DNA of 64,000 nt from Methylibium sp. NZG (GCA_001263235.1 LGRD01000012.1:62001-126000); one strand, 5' to 3'. Numbered from the stretch's first letter, positions 38,255 to 48,745 are shown. The notes: generated by a model not told the origin, from the letters alone. Translations and numbers: made by a program.

Positions 38255-38600
38255 CTCCCGCATCACGCAGGTCAGCGACGAAAACCGCTTCGACGCGGCC
38301 TACAAGGCGATCATGCAGTGCGCACTCGCGGCCATGATGGCCGGCGGCTATCGGCCAGCGACGAGCGAGCCGGGGCATCATCAAACGCTGATTCAAAGCT
38401 TGCCGCTCACGCTCGGCGTGCCGAACGACACCTGGGTGGTGCTCGATTCGCTGCGCCGCAAGCGCAACGTCGCCGACTACTCCGGCGATCTCGTGGGGCC
38501 GGAGATGGTCGCCGAAGCAACGTCGCAGGCTGCCGCGCTGCTGAAGACGCTGCGCGCCTGGCTGGCGCTGCATCACGCCGAGCTGCTGAAGCCGGCCTGA
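38151..38600 (+). CDS. HEPN-like protein partnered with the nucleotidyltransferase (toxin-like)
   Basis: This 149-aa all-helical protein follows an MNT gene and resembles HEPN family proteins. The HEPN catalytic motif is usually R-x4-6-H; here the matching place reads LRRKRNVADYSGD, with Arg105, Asn106 and Tyr110 but no histidine. The N-terminal helices (VRRLIAAAERNLADSRI and ENRFDAAYKAIMQCALAAMMA) are typical of the fold. It overlaps the upstream gene and ends 2 bp before the hsdM ATG. Toxin role is inferred from neighbours; the missing His may mean a variant RNase motif or loss of activity. Confidence 0.78.
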   Translation: MTLQNLLKIARLKEHAPTPAEVRRLIAAAERNLADSRITQVSDENRFDAAYKAIMQCALAAMMAGGYRPATSEPGHHQTLIQSLPLTLGVPNDTWVVLDSLRRKRNVADYSGDLVGPEMVAEATSQAAALLKTLRAWLALHHAELLKPA

Positions 38601-38602
38601 CG

Positions 38603-40096
38603 ATGAACGCTTCCACCCTCGTCCAGAAGCTCTGGAACTACTGCAACATCCTGCGCGACGACGGTCTGTCGTATGGCGACTACGTGGAGCAGCTCACCTT
38701 CCTGCTGTTTCTGAAGATGGCTGACGAGAAGACGAAGCCGCCGTTCAACCAGAAGCCGATCGTTGATGCGCCGTGGCACTGGCCAGAGTTGCTGAAACTC
38801 GACGCCGACCCGCTGGAGATGCACTACCGCCACACGCTCGAAGCGCTGGGCAAGGCCGACGGCGTGATCGGCGTGATCTTTCGCAAGGCGCAAAACAAGA
38901 TTCAAGACCCGGCCAAGCTGAAGCGGCTGATCGTGGACCTGATCGACAAAGAAGACTGGTCCGCGCTCGACACCGACCTGAAGGGTGATGCCTACGAAGG
39001 CCTGCTGCAGAAGAACGCCGAAGACGTGAAGGGCGGCGCGGGCCAGTACTTCACGCCGCGCGCGCTGATCCAGGGCATCGTCGAGGTGATGAATCTGAAG
39101 CTCGGCGAGACGATCTGCGACCCAGCCTGCGGCACGGCAGGCTTTCTGCTGGCGGCACACACCGAGTTGCGCAAGCAAGGTCCCAGCAAAGCCCAGTTGA
39201 AGCACCTCAACACCCAGGCACTGACCGGCGTGGAGCTGGTGGACAGCGTGGCCCGGCTGGCCTGCATGAACCTGGTGCTGCACGGCGTGGGTGCCGACGA
39301 CACGGCGGTGGTGCCGGTGCAGGTGCGAGACGCACTGTCGGGCAAGCACGGCGAGTACGACGTGATCCTGGCGAACCCGCCGTTCGGCAAGAAGAGCAGC
39401 GTGACGATCACGTCGGACGAAGGCGATGTGTCCCGAGAGACCTTGACGATCCACCGCGACGACTTCTGGGCCACGACGTCGAACAAGCAGCTCAACTTCG
39501 TGCAGCACATCTTCAGCAGCCTGAAGATGCACGGGCGCGCGGCGGTGGTGCTGCCCGATAACGTGCTGTTCGAGGGTGGCGCGGGCGAAACGGTGCGGCG
39601 CGAGCTGTTGAAGCAAAGCGAGTTGCACACCATCCTGCGCCTGCCCACCGGGCTGTTCTACGCCCAGGGTGTGAAGGCGAACGTGCTGTTCTTCGACCGC
39701 AAGCCACCGCGCCCGGACGGGCAGCCCAACACTGAGCGGGTGTGGTTCTACGACCTGCGCACCAATCAGCACTTCACGCTGAAGACCCGGCCGCTGCAAC
39801 ACGCCGACATGAACGAGTTCGTGCGGCTGTACCGTGCCGACAACCGCCTGACCCGGGCAGACACCTTCGGCGAAAACAACCCGCAGGGGCGCTGGCGCAG
39901 CTATGGCGCCGACGAACTGCTGGCACGCGACAAGGCCAGCCTGGACCTGTTCTGGCTCAAGGACGACAGCCTGTCGGGCAGCGACAACCTGCCGGCGCCC
40001 GAGTTGATTGCGGCCGAGATCATCGACGACCTGCAGGCCGCGCTGGACCAGCTCAAGGAACTCGAATCCGACCTTCATTTGCGCACGAACTTCTAG
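38603..40096 (+). CDS. hsdM: Type I restriction-modification methyltransferase subunit (HsdM)
   Basis: HsdM (497 aa) with HsdS makes the N6-adenine methyltransferase that protects host DNA. N-terminal four-helix region: LWNYCNILRDDGLSYGDYVEQLTFLLFLKM. SAM-binding motif I DPACGTAGFLLAAH begins at residue 173, and catalytic motif IV NPPF at 258-261. The segment GAGQYFTPRALIQGIVEVM is characteristic. Start at ATG 38603, right after the HEPN gene. It is separated from hsdR and hsdS by the four-gene toxin-antitoxin-like insert, about 2.5 kb, although translation is nearly continuous. Confidence 0.95.
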   Translation: MNASTLVQKLWNYCNILRDDGLSYGDYVEQLTFLLFLKMADEKTKPPFNQKPIVDAPWHWPELLKLDADPLEMHYRHTLEALGKADGVIGVIFRKAQNKIQDPAKLKRLIVDLIDKEDWSALDTDLKGDAYEGLLQKNAEDVKGGAGQYFTPRALIQGIVEVMNLKLGETICDPACGTAGFLLAAHTELRKQGPSKAQLKHLNTQALTGVELVDSVARLACMNLVLHGVGADDTAVVPVQVRDALSGKHGEYDVILANPPFGKKSSVTITSDEGDVSRETLTIHRDDFWATTSNKQLNFVQHIFSSLKMHGRAAVVLPDNVLFEGGAGETVRRELLKQSELHTILRLPTGLFYAQGVKANVLFFDRKPPRPDGQPNTERVWFYDLRTNQHFTLKTRPLQHADMNEFVRLYRADNRLTRADTFGENNPQGRWRSYGADELLARDKASLDLFWLKDDSLSGSDNLPAPELIAAEIIDDLQAALDQLKELESDLHLRTNF

Positions 40097-40141
40097 AATC
40101 CCAACCACTGCCCTCGTCCGAAAATCCGCCAAGGAACCTGC

Positions 40142-41984
40142 ATGGACACCCGAACCTCCCCGTTTCGACTGCGCATCGAAAAAGTCCGCGACGCGCTGCA
40201 GGCGCACGGCCTGGCCGCCGTGATCGTGCCGTCGAGCGACCCGCACCTGTCGGAATACATGCCCGAGCGCTGGCAGGGGCGGCAGTGGCTGTCGGGCTTC
40301 AGCGGGTCGATGGGCACGCTGGTCGTCACGCTCGACCACGCCGCGCTGTTTGCCGACAGCCGCTACTGGGCGCAGGCCGCGCTGGAGCTGGCCGGCAGCG
40401 GCATCGAGCTGGTCAAGATCCCCAGCGGCACCTCGCCGCAGCACGTCGACTGGCTGGCCGACAAGGTGCCCGCGGGCCAGGCGGTCGGCGTGGACGGCAG
40501 CGTGCTCGGCCTGGCGGCGGCCCACCATTTGCGCAGCTCGCTGGAGCGCCGCGGTGTGACGCTGCGCACCGACATCGACGTGCTCGATGCGGTGTGGCCC
40601 GAGCGCCCCTATCTGCCCGACGCGCCGGTCTACGAGCACCTGCCACCGCACGCGACGCAAGCCCGTGCCGCCAAGCTCGCGCAGGTGCGCAACGCGATGG
40701 CGCGGGCCGGCGCCACGCACCACTTCGTCTCCACCGTCGACGACATCGCCTGGCTGCTCAACCTGCGCGGCGCCGACGTGAGCTACAACCCCGTGTTCAT
40801 GGCCCACGCGCTGATCGACATGGGCACGGTGACGCTGTTCGTTGCCAGCGGCAAGATCGACGCTGCGCTGCAGGCGGTGCTGACCGAGGACGATGTACAG
40901 CTCGCTCCTTACGAGCAGGCCGCCGCCGCGCTGGCCGCCTTGCCCGCCGCCGCGGTGCTGCTGATCGACCCGCGCCGCGTGACGCTGGGCCTGCGCGCCC
41001 ACGCCACTGTGAAGGTGGTCGAGGCCGTCAACCCCAGCACCTTCTTCAAGAGCCGCAAGACCGCGCTCGAAGCCGCGAACGTGCGCGAGGCGATGGCCCA
41101 AGACGGCGCCGCGATGTGCGAGTTCTACGCCTGGTTCGAACACGCCCTCGGCCGCGAGACGATCACCGAGCTGACGATCGACGAGCGCTTGAGCGCAGCG
41201 CGCGCGGCGGCCTGGCTTCGTGGGCTTGAGCTTCTCCACCATCGCAGCGTTCAACGCCAATGGGGCCATGCCGCACTACCGCGCCACGCCACAGTCGCAT
41301 GCCGTCATCGAGGTGCCTTCCGGCGACGGTGGCTTACTGCTGATCGACTCGGGCGCGCAGTACCTGGGCGGCACCACCGACATCACGCGGGTGTGGCCCA
41401 TCGGCACGGTGACGCCCGCGCACCGGCGCGACTACACGCTCGTGCTGAAGGGCACGATCGCACTCAGCCGCACGCGCTTTCCGCGCGGCACCTTGTCGCC
41501 GATGCTCGATGCGATTGCGCGTGCGCCGCTGTGGGAGCACGGCCTGGACTTCGGCCATGGCACCGGCCACGGCGTGGGCTACTTCCTGAACGTGCACGAG
41601 GGGCCGCAGAGCATCTCGCGCGCGCTGCCCGAGCCGCACATGGCGATGGAGCCGGGCATGATCACCAGCATCGAGCCGGGGCTGTACCGCGAGGGGCAGT
41701 GGGGCATCCGCATCGAGAACCTGGTGATGAACGTGCCCGCCGCCGCGGTGGCCGTGGGCGCAGGTCTGGGAGGTTTCGTAGGCGAAAGCCCGTTCGGCGA
41801 GTTCCTTGAATTCGAGACGCTCACGCTGTGCCCGATCGACACCCGCTGCATCGAACGCAGCCTGCTGCGCCAGGACGAGGTGGACTGGCTCAACGCCTAC
41901 CACGCGACGGTGCGCCAACGGCTGACGCCGCTCGTCAGCGGCGAGGCGCTGGCCTGGCTGCTGCAGCGCACGGTGGCGATCTGA
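40142..41984 (+). pseudogene. pepP: Aminopeptidase P (Xaa-Pro aminopeptidase), frameshifted
   Basis: The gene encodes an M24 aminopeptidase of about 614 aa that removes residues before proline, but it is split into two frames. The first (40142 to about 41210, frame 2) holds the N-terminal domains and ITELTIDERLSAARAA. The second (about 41211-41984, frame 3) continues GFVGLSFSTIAAFNANGAMPHY, the metal-site IDSGAQYLGGTTDITR, GTGHGVGYFLNVHEGPQ and EPGLYREGQWGIRIENL. The switch lies in a GC-rich run at 41199-41212 and needs one base removed or two added. All metal ligands are present, so the break may be a sequencing error or a recent mutation. Confidence 0.88.
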
Positions 41985-42028
41985 CCTGGCCTCCCAGCGC
42001 ACGTCGAAAGAACCTTGAGTCGCCCGGC

Positions 42029-44938
42029 GTGAACGCCCCTTCCCACGACGTCCAGGCCGAGGCTGAACGCCTCCTGCGGCTGCGCGAGCTGGTGGTGCTG
42101 GACAGCGCGCCCGAACCGATCTTCGACAACATCGCCAAGCTCGCCTCCGACATCTGCGGCACACCGATCGCCTTGCTGAGCCTGATCGATGCGGAGCGCC
42201 AGTGGTTCAAGGCCAACGTCGGCCTGCCAGGCGTGAACGAGACCCCGCGCGACGTGGCTTTCTGCGCCCACGCCATCGCCGACGATGCGCTCTTCGAAGT
42301 GCCCGACACCGGCATGGACGCACGTTTCGCCGGCCACCCGATGGTCGTCGGCGCGCCGAACATACGCTTCTACGCCGGCGCGCCGCTGGTGCTGCCCGGC
42401 GGCGCGCGCGTCGGCACGCTGTGCGTGATCGACCGCGAGGCGCGGCGCTTGACGGCCGAGCAGGCAAGCCTGCTGCAATCGCTCGCCGGCATCGCCAGCC
42501 AGGCGCTGGTGATGCGCCGCGACCTGATCACCCGCTCGCTGGCGGTGCGCTCCGAATTCGAGCGCGCGCTCGAGGTCAGCGAGGCGCGCCACCGGGCGAT
42601 CGTCGAGGACCAGGCCGAGCTGGTGTCGCTGGCCCGCGCCGACGGCGAGTTGGTCTACGTCAACCCGGCCTATGCGCGCCACTTCGGCCGCACGCCGGCG
42701 CAGATGGTGGGCACCAGCCTGTTCGACTATGTTGAGCCGGCCGATCGCGCAGCGGTGATGGCGCTGGTCGAGCGCGTGATGACGAGCGAGGTGAGCGACT
42801 CGGGCGAGAACCGCATGGTGGCCGCCGACGGCACCGACCGGTGGGTCGCGTGGACCAACCGGCGCCAGATGGACCCGCTCGGCCAACCGCTGCTGCACTC
42901 GGTCGGCCGCGACGTGACCGAGCGCAAGCGTGTGGACCAGGCGTTGCGCGCGAGCCAGGCGCTGCTGGAGCGCACCGGCCGCGTGGCCGGCGTGGGTGGT
43001 TGGGAGTTGCACCTGGCCACCGGCACGCTCGCCTGGACTGACGAAACTCGCCGTATCCACGAGGTGGGCGCCGACTACGTGCCCACGCTTGCCAGCGCCA
43101 TCGAGTTCTACTCGCCCGAGTCGCGCGCGGCGATCGAGGCCGCGGTGCAGTCGGGCATGCACAGCGGCGTGCCCTGGGACCTGGAGCTGCCGTTCATCAC
43201 CGCCACCGGTCGGCCCATCTGGGTACGCGCACAGGGCGAAGTGGAGTTCGAAGGCGGCCAGGCGGCGCGCCTCGTCGGCGCCTTTCAGGACATCACCGAA
43301 CGCAAGCACCTGCAGCAGAAGCTGGCCGAGAACGAACGCTTCGTGCGCCAGATCACCGACAGCCTGCCGGTGCGCATCGCCTACGTCGACAAAGACCGCC
43401 GCTACCGCTTCGTGAACCTGGCGCACTGCAAGCGCTTCGGGCTGGAGCGCGATCAGATCATCGGCCGAATGCGCAGCGAGCTCACCCAGCGCAAGACAGA
43501 CCCGCTGGTCGAGCCGCTGGTGCTGGGCGTGCTGGGCGGACAGCCGCAGCGCTTCGAGTACGAAGAGACCGTGGGGGGGCGGCTGCGGCGTGTGGAGAGC
43601 CAGTTGATCCCCGACCTGTCCGACAGCGGCGAGGTGCGCGGGTTCTATTCCACCGGCGTCGACATCACCGAACGCACCGCCGCCGAACAGGCCCTGCGCG
43701 AGCTGACCACGATCTTCGACAACACCACCGACTACGTGGTGCAGACCGACGCCCAGGGCAACATCACCTTCATGAACCCCGCTGCCCGCCGCGCTTGCGG
43801 GTTGACGGGGGACGAGCCGGTGACGCACCTGCACCACACAGCGTTCAACACGCCGGCGACCAACCTGCACTTCACGCAAGTCATCGGCCCGGCCATCGAC
43901 GCGCACGGCGTGTGGCTGGGCGAAACCACGGTGTACGGAGCGCACCGGCGAAAGGTGCCGGTGAGCCACCTCGTGATCGCGCACCGCGATGCCGCTGGCC
44001 GCATCACGCGCTACTCGGCGGTGATGCGCGACATCTCGCCGCAGGTCGAGGCCAAGCAACTGCAGCAGCGGCAGACTGCGACCCTGCGGTCCATCACAGA
44101 GTCGATTCCGGCCATGGTCTCGGTGGTCGGCGCCGACGGCCGCTACCGCTTTGTCAACAGCGAGTTCGAGCGTTGGGCCGGGTTCACGCGCGTTGGTATC
44201 GTGGGCAGCACGCTGCAAGACGTGCTCGGCCCGGTCGAATACGAACGCAGCCGGCCTTGGATCGAGCGCGCACTGCAGGGCGAGGTGGTGCGCTTCGAGA
44301 AAGACTACGCCGGGCGCAGCACCGCGTTGCACCTGGCCATCAGCTTCGTGCCGTTGTGGCTGGAGAGCGGCGAAGTGGATGGATTCGTCGGCGTGGCGCA
44401 GGACATCACGCAGCACAAGGTCGAAGAGTTGCGCCTGTTGCAGTTGACGCAGCAAGACCCGCTCACCGGCCTGCTGAACCGCACCGGCTTCGAGGAATAC
44501 CTGGAGCAGCGCATGCGCGAAGGCAGCGGCGCGAGCCTGGCGCTGCTGTGCATCGACCTGGACCACTTCAAACCCGTCAACGACAAGCACGGCCACCCCG
44601 CAGGCGACCGGGTGCTGCAGCTGTTCGCGCAGCGGTTGCAGGGTCTGGTCAGGCCGACGGACGCGGTGGCCCGGCTCGGTGGCGACGAGTTCGCCGTCGT
44701 GTTGCCCGGCCTGCGCGAGGGCACCGGCGCCCGCACAGTGGCCGACAAGGTCATCGCCGCGGCGCACGCTCCGTTCGACCTCGGCACGCTGCGGGTGAAC
44801 ATCGGCGCCAGCGTGGGCGTGGCCTACGCCGCCGACGCCCACCTGGGCTGGCGCGACCTCTTGAGCCGCGCCGATGCGATGCTTTACAAGGCCAAAGAGT
44901 CGGGCCGCGGGCGGCAGGCCGGCACGTCACGCATGTGA
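42029..44938 (+). CDS. Multi-sensor diguanylate cyclase (GAF, several PAS, GGDEF)
   Basis: The 969-aa soluble protein makes the second messenger c-di-GMP. In order: a GAF domain (about 25-170), four to five PAS/PAC repeats (about 185-800, with conserved DITERK-type ends at several places), and a C-terminal GGDEF domain. The active-site GGDEF is intact at residues 884-888 and the feedback-inhibition I-site RxxD is present as RPTD at 875-878, so product inhibition is expected. No EAL domain. No membrane helices. Start is probably GTG 42029 (VNAPSHDVQAEAERLL); no ATG fits. Confidence 0.93.
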   Translation: MNAPSHDVQAEAERLLRLRELVVLDSAPEPIFDNIAKLASDICGTPIALLSLIDAERQWFKANVGLPGVNETPRDVAFCAHAIADDALFEVPDTGMDARFAGHPMVVGAPNIRFYAGAPLVLPGGARVGTLCVIDREARRLTAEQASLLQSLAGIASQALVMRRDLITRSLAVRSEFERALEVSEARHRAIVEDQAELVSLARADGELVYVNPAYARHFGRTPAQMVGTSLFDYVEPADRAAVMALVERVMTSEVSDSGENRMVAADGTDRWVAWTNRRQMDPLGQPLLHSVGRDVTERKRVDQALRASQALLERTGRVAGVGGWELHLATGTLAWTDETRRIHEVGADYVPTLASAIEFYSPESRAAIEAAVQSGMHSGVPWDLELPFITATGRPIWVRAQGEVEFEGGQAARLVGAFQDITERKHLQQKLAENERFVRQITDSLPVRIAYVDKDRRYRFVNLAHCKRFGLERDQIIGRMRSELTQRKTDPLVEPLVLGVLGGQPQRFEYEETVGGRLRRVESQLIPDLSDSGEVRGFYSTGVDITERTAAEQALRELTTIFDNTTDYVVQTDAQGNITFMNPAARRACGLTGDEPVTHLHHTAFNTPATNLHFTQVIGPAIDAHGVWLGETTVYGAHRRKVPVSHLVIAHRDAAGRITRYSAVMRDISPQVEAKQLQQRQTATLRSITESIPAMVSVVGADGRYRFVNSEFERWAGFTRVGIVGSTLQDVLGPVEYERSRPWIERALQGEVVRFEKDYAGRSTALHLAISFVPLWLESGEVDGFVGVAQDITQHKVEELRLLQLTQQDPLTGLLNRTGFEEYLEQRMREGSGASLALLCIDLDHFKPVNDKHGHPAGDRVLQLFAQRLQGLVRPTDAVARLGGDEFAVVLPGLREGTGARTVADKVIAAAHAPFDLGTLRVNIGASVGVAYAADAHLGWRDLLSRADAMLYKAKESGRGRQAGTSRM

Positions 44939-44984
44939 CGGCGACAAGCCGGCACGTCAAGAATGTGACGGCGGTATCACAGCG

Positions 44985-45776
44985 TCACCACCGGTTGCGC
45001 AGTTCGCGCAGCTTGATGAAGACAGTCCTGGCGTCGGGCTGCGCCGGCAGGTCGGCAAAGTGCTCGCGCAGGCGCTCGATCACGGCGGCGCTCGTGAGCC
45101 GGAAGAACACGTTGAAGCCCTTCTCCTGAGCCAGCGTGGTGACCGGCGAAGTGGCCGCGTCGTGCCCCGTCACCTGCGGCAGCAGCGCCTGTGCCGCGGC
45201 GTTACCGGGCTCGCGGGACAGCGTGAACTTGAGGTTGTTCTCGATGTAGTCGTGGCCGGGGTAGACGAGCGTGTCGTCCGGCAACTGGGCGAGTTGTTCG
45301 GCGAAGGTGGTGTACATCGCCACCGGGTCGCCGCCGTTGTGGCAGTTGCCCGCACCGGCGTTGAACAGCGTGTCGCCCGAGAACAGCGCCGGCTGCTCGG
45401 TGTGCGAGCGCAGGCAGATGTGGCACATCGTGTGGCCGGGCGTGTCCAGGCATTCGAGCTCGACGGTTCGGCCCACCTTGATCACGTCGCCCGCCTGCAC
45501 GCCGCGGTCCACGCCGGCAATGCGGCTGCCCACCCGGTGGTGCGCGATCAGCCTGGCGCCGGTGGCTGCGACGACCGCCGCGTTGCCGCCGGTGTGGTCG
45601 TGGTGCTCGTGGGTGTTGAGGATCTGTGTGATCTGCCAGCCCTTCACACGCGCCGTGGCCAGCGTTTTCGCCGAGTCGAGCGGGTCGATGGCCAGCGCCT
45701 CGCCCGTCTCGGGGCAGGCGACGAGGTAGTTGTAGTTGCGGTAGGCGTTGCCGGTCCAGATGCGCTCGACGATCAT
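44985..45776 (-). CDS. gloB: Hydroxyacylglutathione hydrolase (glyoxalase II)
   Basis: GloB hydrolyses S-lactoylglutathione in methylglyoxal detoxification. The 263-aa metallo-beta-lactamase-fold protein has the zinc motif NTHEHHDHTGG (His56, His58, Asp60, His61), the DTPGHTMCH histidine and SGDTLFNAGAGNC, then YPGHDYIENNLKF, which is specific to glyoxalase II. Length is normal. Its start at 45776 leaves a 120-bp gap before the divergent DUF349 gene; it converges on the cyclase gene. Confidence 0.94.
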   Translation of the reverse strand: MIVERIWTGNAYRNYNYLVACPETGEALAIDPLDSAKTLATARVKGWQITQILNTHEHHDHTGGNAAVVAATGARLIAHHRVGSRIAGVDRGVQAGDVIKVGRTVELECLDTPGHTMCHICLRSHTEQPALFSGDTLFNAGAGNCHNGGDPVAMYTTFAEQLAQLPDDTLVYPGHDYIENNLKFTLSREPGNAAAQALLPQVTGHDAATSPVTTLAQEKGFNVFFRLTSAAVIERLREHFADLPAQPDARTVFIKLRELRNRW

Positions 45777-45896
45777 CGCTGGCGTCCTGCTGAGGTGACG
45801 TGGAGCGGGCATTGTAGGAAGCGCTCTGCGCGCGCCCCCCGATTTGTGGAACACTGCGGCGGCTCTGCAATTTCTATCGACCGAGGCTCGTGACGC

Positions 45897-48687
45897 ATGT
45901 TGGGTTGGATCAAGAAGAAGACGGGCGCGGCCACGCCGCCCGCGGCTGAAGTGGCCAGCCCGGCGCGAAACGCGCCGGCCGACGCTGCAGCCGCAGCGAA
46001 ACGCCAGAAGAACCTGCCCAGCGTCGGCGCCGCAGCCAAGGAGTCCCCCGAACTGCTGGCGCAGTGGCAAGCGCGGCTGGCGGCCGCGGCCGGCGACGAC
46101 ACCACACTGCTCGACATTGCGCGGCAGGCGCCGACCTTGGCGCTCAAATCCGCTGCTGTCGAAGCGATCACCGACGAGGCGGCGCTCAAACAGGCCGAAC
46201 GCGAGTTCCGCGACCACGACCGGCGCGTGCACCGCATCGCCAAACAACGCCACGACGCGGCAGTAGCGCAACGGGTGGCGCGGCTCAAGGCCGATGCACT
46301 GATCGAATCCGCCACCGCGCTGCTGGGCGAGCCGACCATCCCGACCAACCGCCTCGTCGAGATCGACAAGGCCTGGCAGGCGCTCGGCCCGACGCTGCTA
46401 GCCGATGCGCAGCGCGCGCGGTTTGCCGAGCTCTCGGCGCAGCTCACCGCGCTGACCGACGAGCGCGCCGAGCGCGACTTGAAGGCGCAGCGCTGGAAGC
46501 TTGCGGCCAACCAGGCGCTTGCCTCGTTGAGCAACGCGGCAGATGCGGACGCGACGCCCGCAAATGCGCGGCCAACCCCCAACACCGAGCCCGCAAGCGA
46601 CGACGAGTTGGCGCGCGCCATCGCCCAGGCGCGGGCCTGCGCCGCCGACGTACCGCCCGGCACCGCGACCGAAGCGCTGGCCGCCCGGCTGCAGGCAGCG
46701 CTGGCGCACGCGCGCGATCGCGTGGGGGCACGCGGCGGACGACGCACTGGCGGACGCGCGAATCGAGACGCCACCCGATACTTCACCAGATGCGCCACCA
46801 GATGCGCCACCAGATGCGCCACCAGATCCAACGGCCGTGCAGGCCGACCTGCAAGCCAAGGCGCAGGCCAACGCCCAAGCCAAAGCGCGGGCCCGAGAAC
46901 TCAGCGCTGCCCGCCAGCAAGAGCGCGTGCAGGCGGTGACACCGCTGCTGCAATTTGCCGAAGACGCACTCGCCGCGGGCAACCTTGCCGACGCGCACAA
47001 AGACCTGGCCCACATCGACACCGCCCTGGCCGGCGGCGGCGTGCCCGAGGCGCTGCGCGCGCGGCTCGCCAGCGTGCAGGCCGAGGTGGCCCGGTTGAAG
47101 GGGTGGCAGCGCTGGGGTGGCGGGCGCGCGCGCGACGACCTGGTGCAGGAAGCGCAGACCCTGGCCACTGCCACCACCGCCGCACTGGCCGACCCGCAGC
47201 AAGCGGCCAAGCTGCCGGTCAAGCAACTCGCTGATGCGATCGACGACCTGCGCAAGCGCTGGAAAGAACTCGACCGCCTAGGCGGCGCCACCAACCAGAC
47301 GCTGTGGCACGCCTTCGACGCGGCGCTGAAGATTTGCTTCGAGCCAGTCGGCGCACACCTGGACCAGTTGAAGGCCAAGCGCAAGGAGAACCTGGCGGCA
47401 CGCCAGCAGTTGATCGACGCGCTGGACGCGGTGCAGGTCGAGCCGGCGGCGCAAGGTGGCGAGGCCGGCGGCGCCACTGCCGTACCCACCGCCGAGCCCC
47501 CCGACTGGCGCGACGCGGCCCGCGCGCTGGCCCACTTCCAGGCCGAGTGGCGCAAGCTCGGCCCGGCCGAACACACCGTGCCGCACAAGTCGCGCGACGC
47601 CCTGCTCGCGCGCATGCAAGCCAGCGTCGCACGCATCGAAGCCCCGCTGCAGCAGGCGCGCGGCGCGGCACAACGGGCGCGCGAGCAACTCGTCGCACGC
47701 GCCGTGGCCTTGCGCGACGAGGCCGCCGCCCAGCCGCACGCGCGTGACATCGTCGGCCGTGTGCGTGACCTGCAGGAGCAGTGGCAACACCAGGCGCGCT
47801 CGCTGCCGCTGGCTCGGCAGGCCGAGAACGCGCTGTGGGCCGAGTTCAAGGCCGCGACCGACGCGGTGTTCGCGCAGCGCGACGCTGTCTTCCACGCGCG
47901 CGACGCCGAACTGCTGGCCAACCAGGCCGGCCGCGAGGCGTTGATCGGCCGGCTGGAGGCGTTGACGGAGCAGACGCCCGCTGCCGAGTTCAAGCGCACG
48001 CTGGCCGACGTGGATGCCCAGTGGCGCCAGCCGGTGGACGTGCCACGCCAGCAGGTGGCGCCGCTGGACGCGCGCTTCCGCCACGCGCGTCAGGCGGCGC
48101 AGGACATCCTGGCCGGCAGCGCCCAGCGGGCGCGCCGAGTGCGGTTCGATGCGCTGCTCGAAAAGCTCACGTTGTGCGAACAGCTCGAAGCGCTGGGCGC
48201 AGTGCGTGATGCGTCTTCCGTTCCCACCGTGGCGCATCGGCCCGACGTGCCCGACGTGCCCGACGTGTCGGCCGTGCCCGCCGTGGCACATGCGCTGGCA
48301 GCGCCCGCCGACCTCGCCACCCGCTGGGCAGCCGCAGCGCCGCTGCAGCCGGCGTGGGAGCAGGCGATCACGGCGCGCTGGCAACAGGCCGGCGCGCCGC
48401 CATCGAAGGCGGCCGCCAGCGCGGGCCCGGGTGCGCTCGACGGCGTGCTGCTGCAACTCGAAGCGGCGCTGAACCTGGCGTCGCCGGCCGACCTTCAGGC
48501 CGCGCGGCGCGACATGAAACTGCGGGCGATGAAGGCCGCACTCGAAGGCCGCAACACCACGCCAGCGCCCAGCGTCGAGGCCTTGACGCAAGCCGCCTTG
48601 CGCCATGCGCACCCGACAAGCCCTCAACGAGAGCGGCTGCACGCCGTCATCAAAGCGTTGCGGACCCACGAAAGCACCGCTCCTTGA
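45897..48687 (+). pseudogene. DUF349 domain protein, frameshifted
   Basis: This long, Ala/Arg-rich coiled-coil protein (about 929 aa if repaired) carries DUF349 helical repeats, seen for example in DLRKRWKELDRLGGATNQTLWHAFDAALK, FQAEWRKLGPAEHTVPHKSRDALLARM and AENALWAEFKAATDAVF. The first frame (45897 onward) runs through QALASLSNAADADATP; after the G5 run at 46724-46728 the sequence shifts to another frame, whose HAADDALADARIE continues the protein to the stop at 48687. One extra G would explain it. DUF349 proteins have no settled function. The gene may be intact in life if the G-run is misread. Confidence 0.82.
46786..46827. repeat. 12-bp tandem repeat in the DUF349 gene
   Basis: Three exact copies of CCAGATGCGCCA (46786-46821) plus a partial fourth encode a repeated PDAP stretch in a linker between helical parts. 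It lies about 60 bp after the frameshift position. A 9-bp GTGCCCGAC repeat, encoding PDV units, occurs further on in the same gene near 48241-48265. Confidence 0.9.
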
Positions 48688-48745
48688 CAGCCCTTGCTCA
48701 CCGCTGACGCTTGCTCGCCGCTGGGTTTGTGCAGATACTGGCTGC

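Noticed and set aside
31905-40096. R-M region as a recently acquired genomic island
   Set aside because: GC content appears close to the flanks and there is no integrase, tRNA end or direct repeat at the borders; only the operator and part of hsdS look lower in GC.
41897-44842. 981-codon antisense open frame opposite the diguanylate cyclase gene
   Set aside because: It is a mirror of the real gene's codon bias; translation is rich in H, R, Q and V with no family features.
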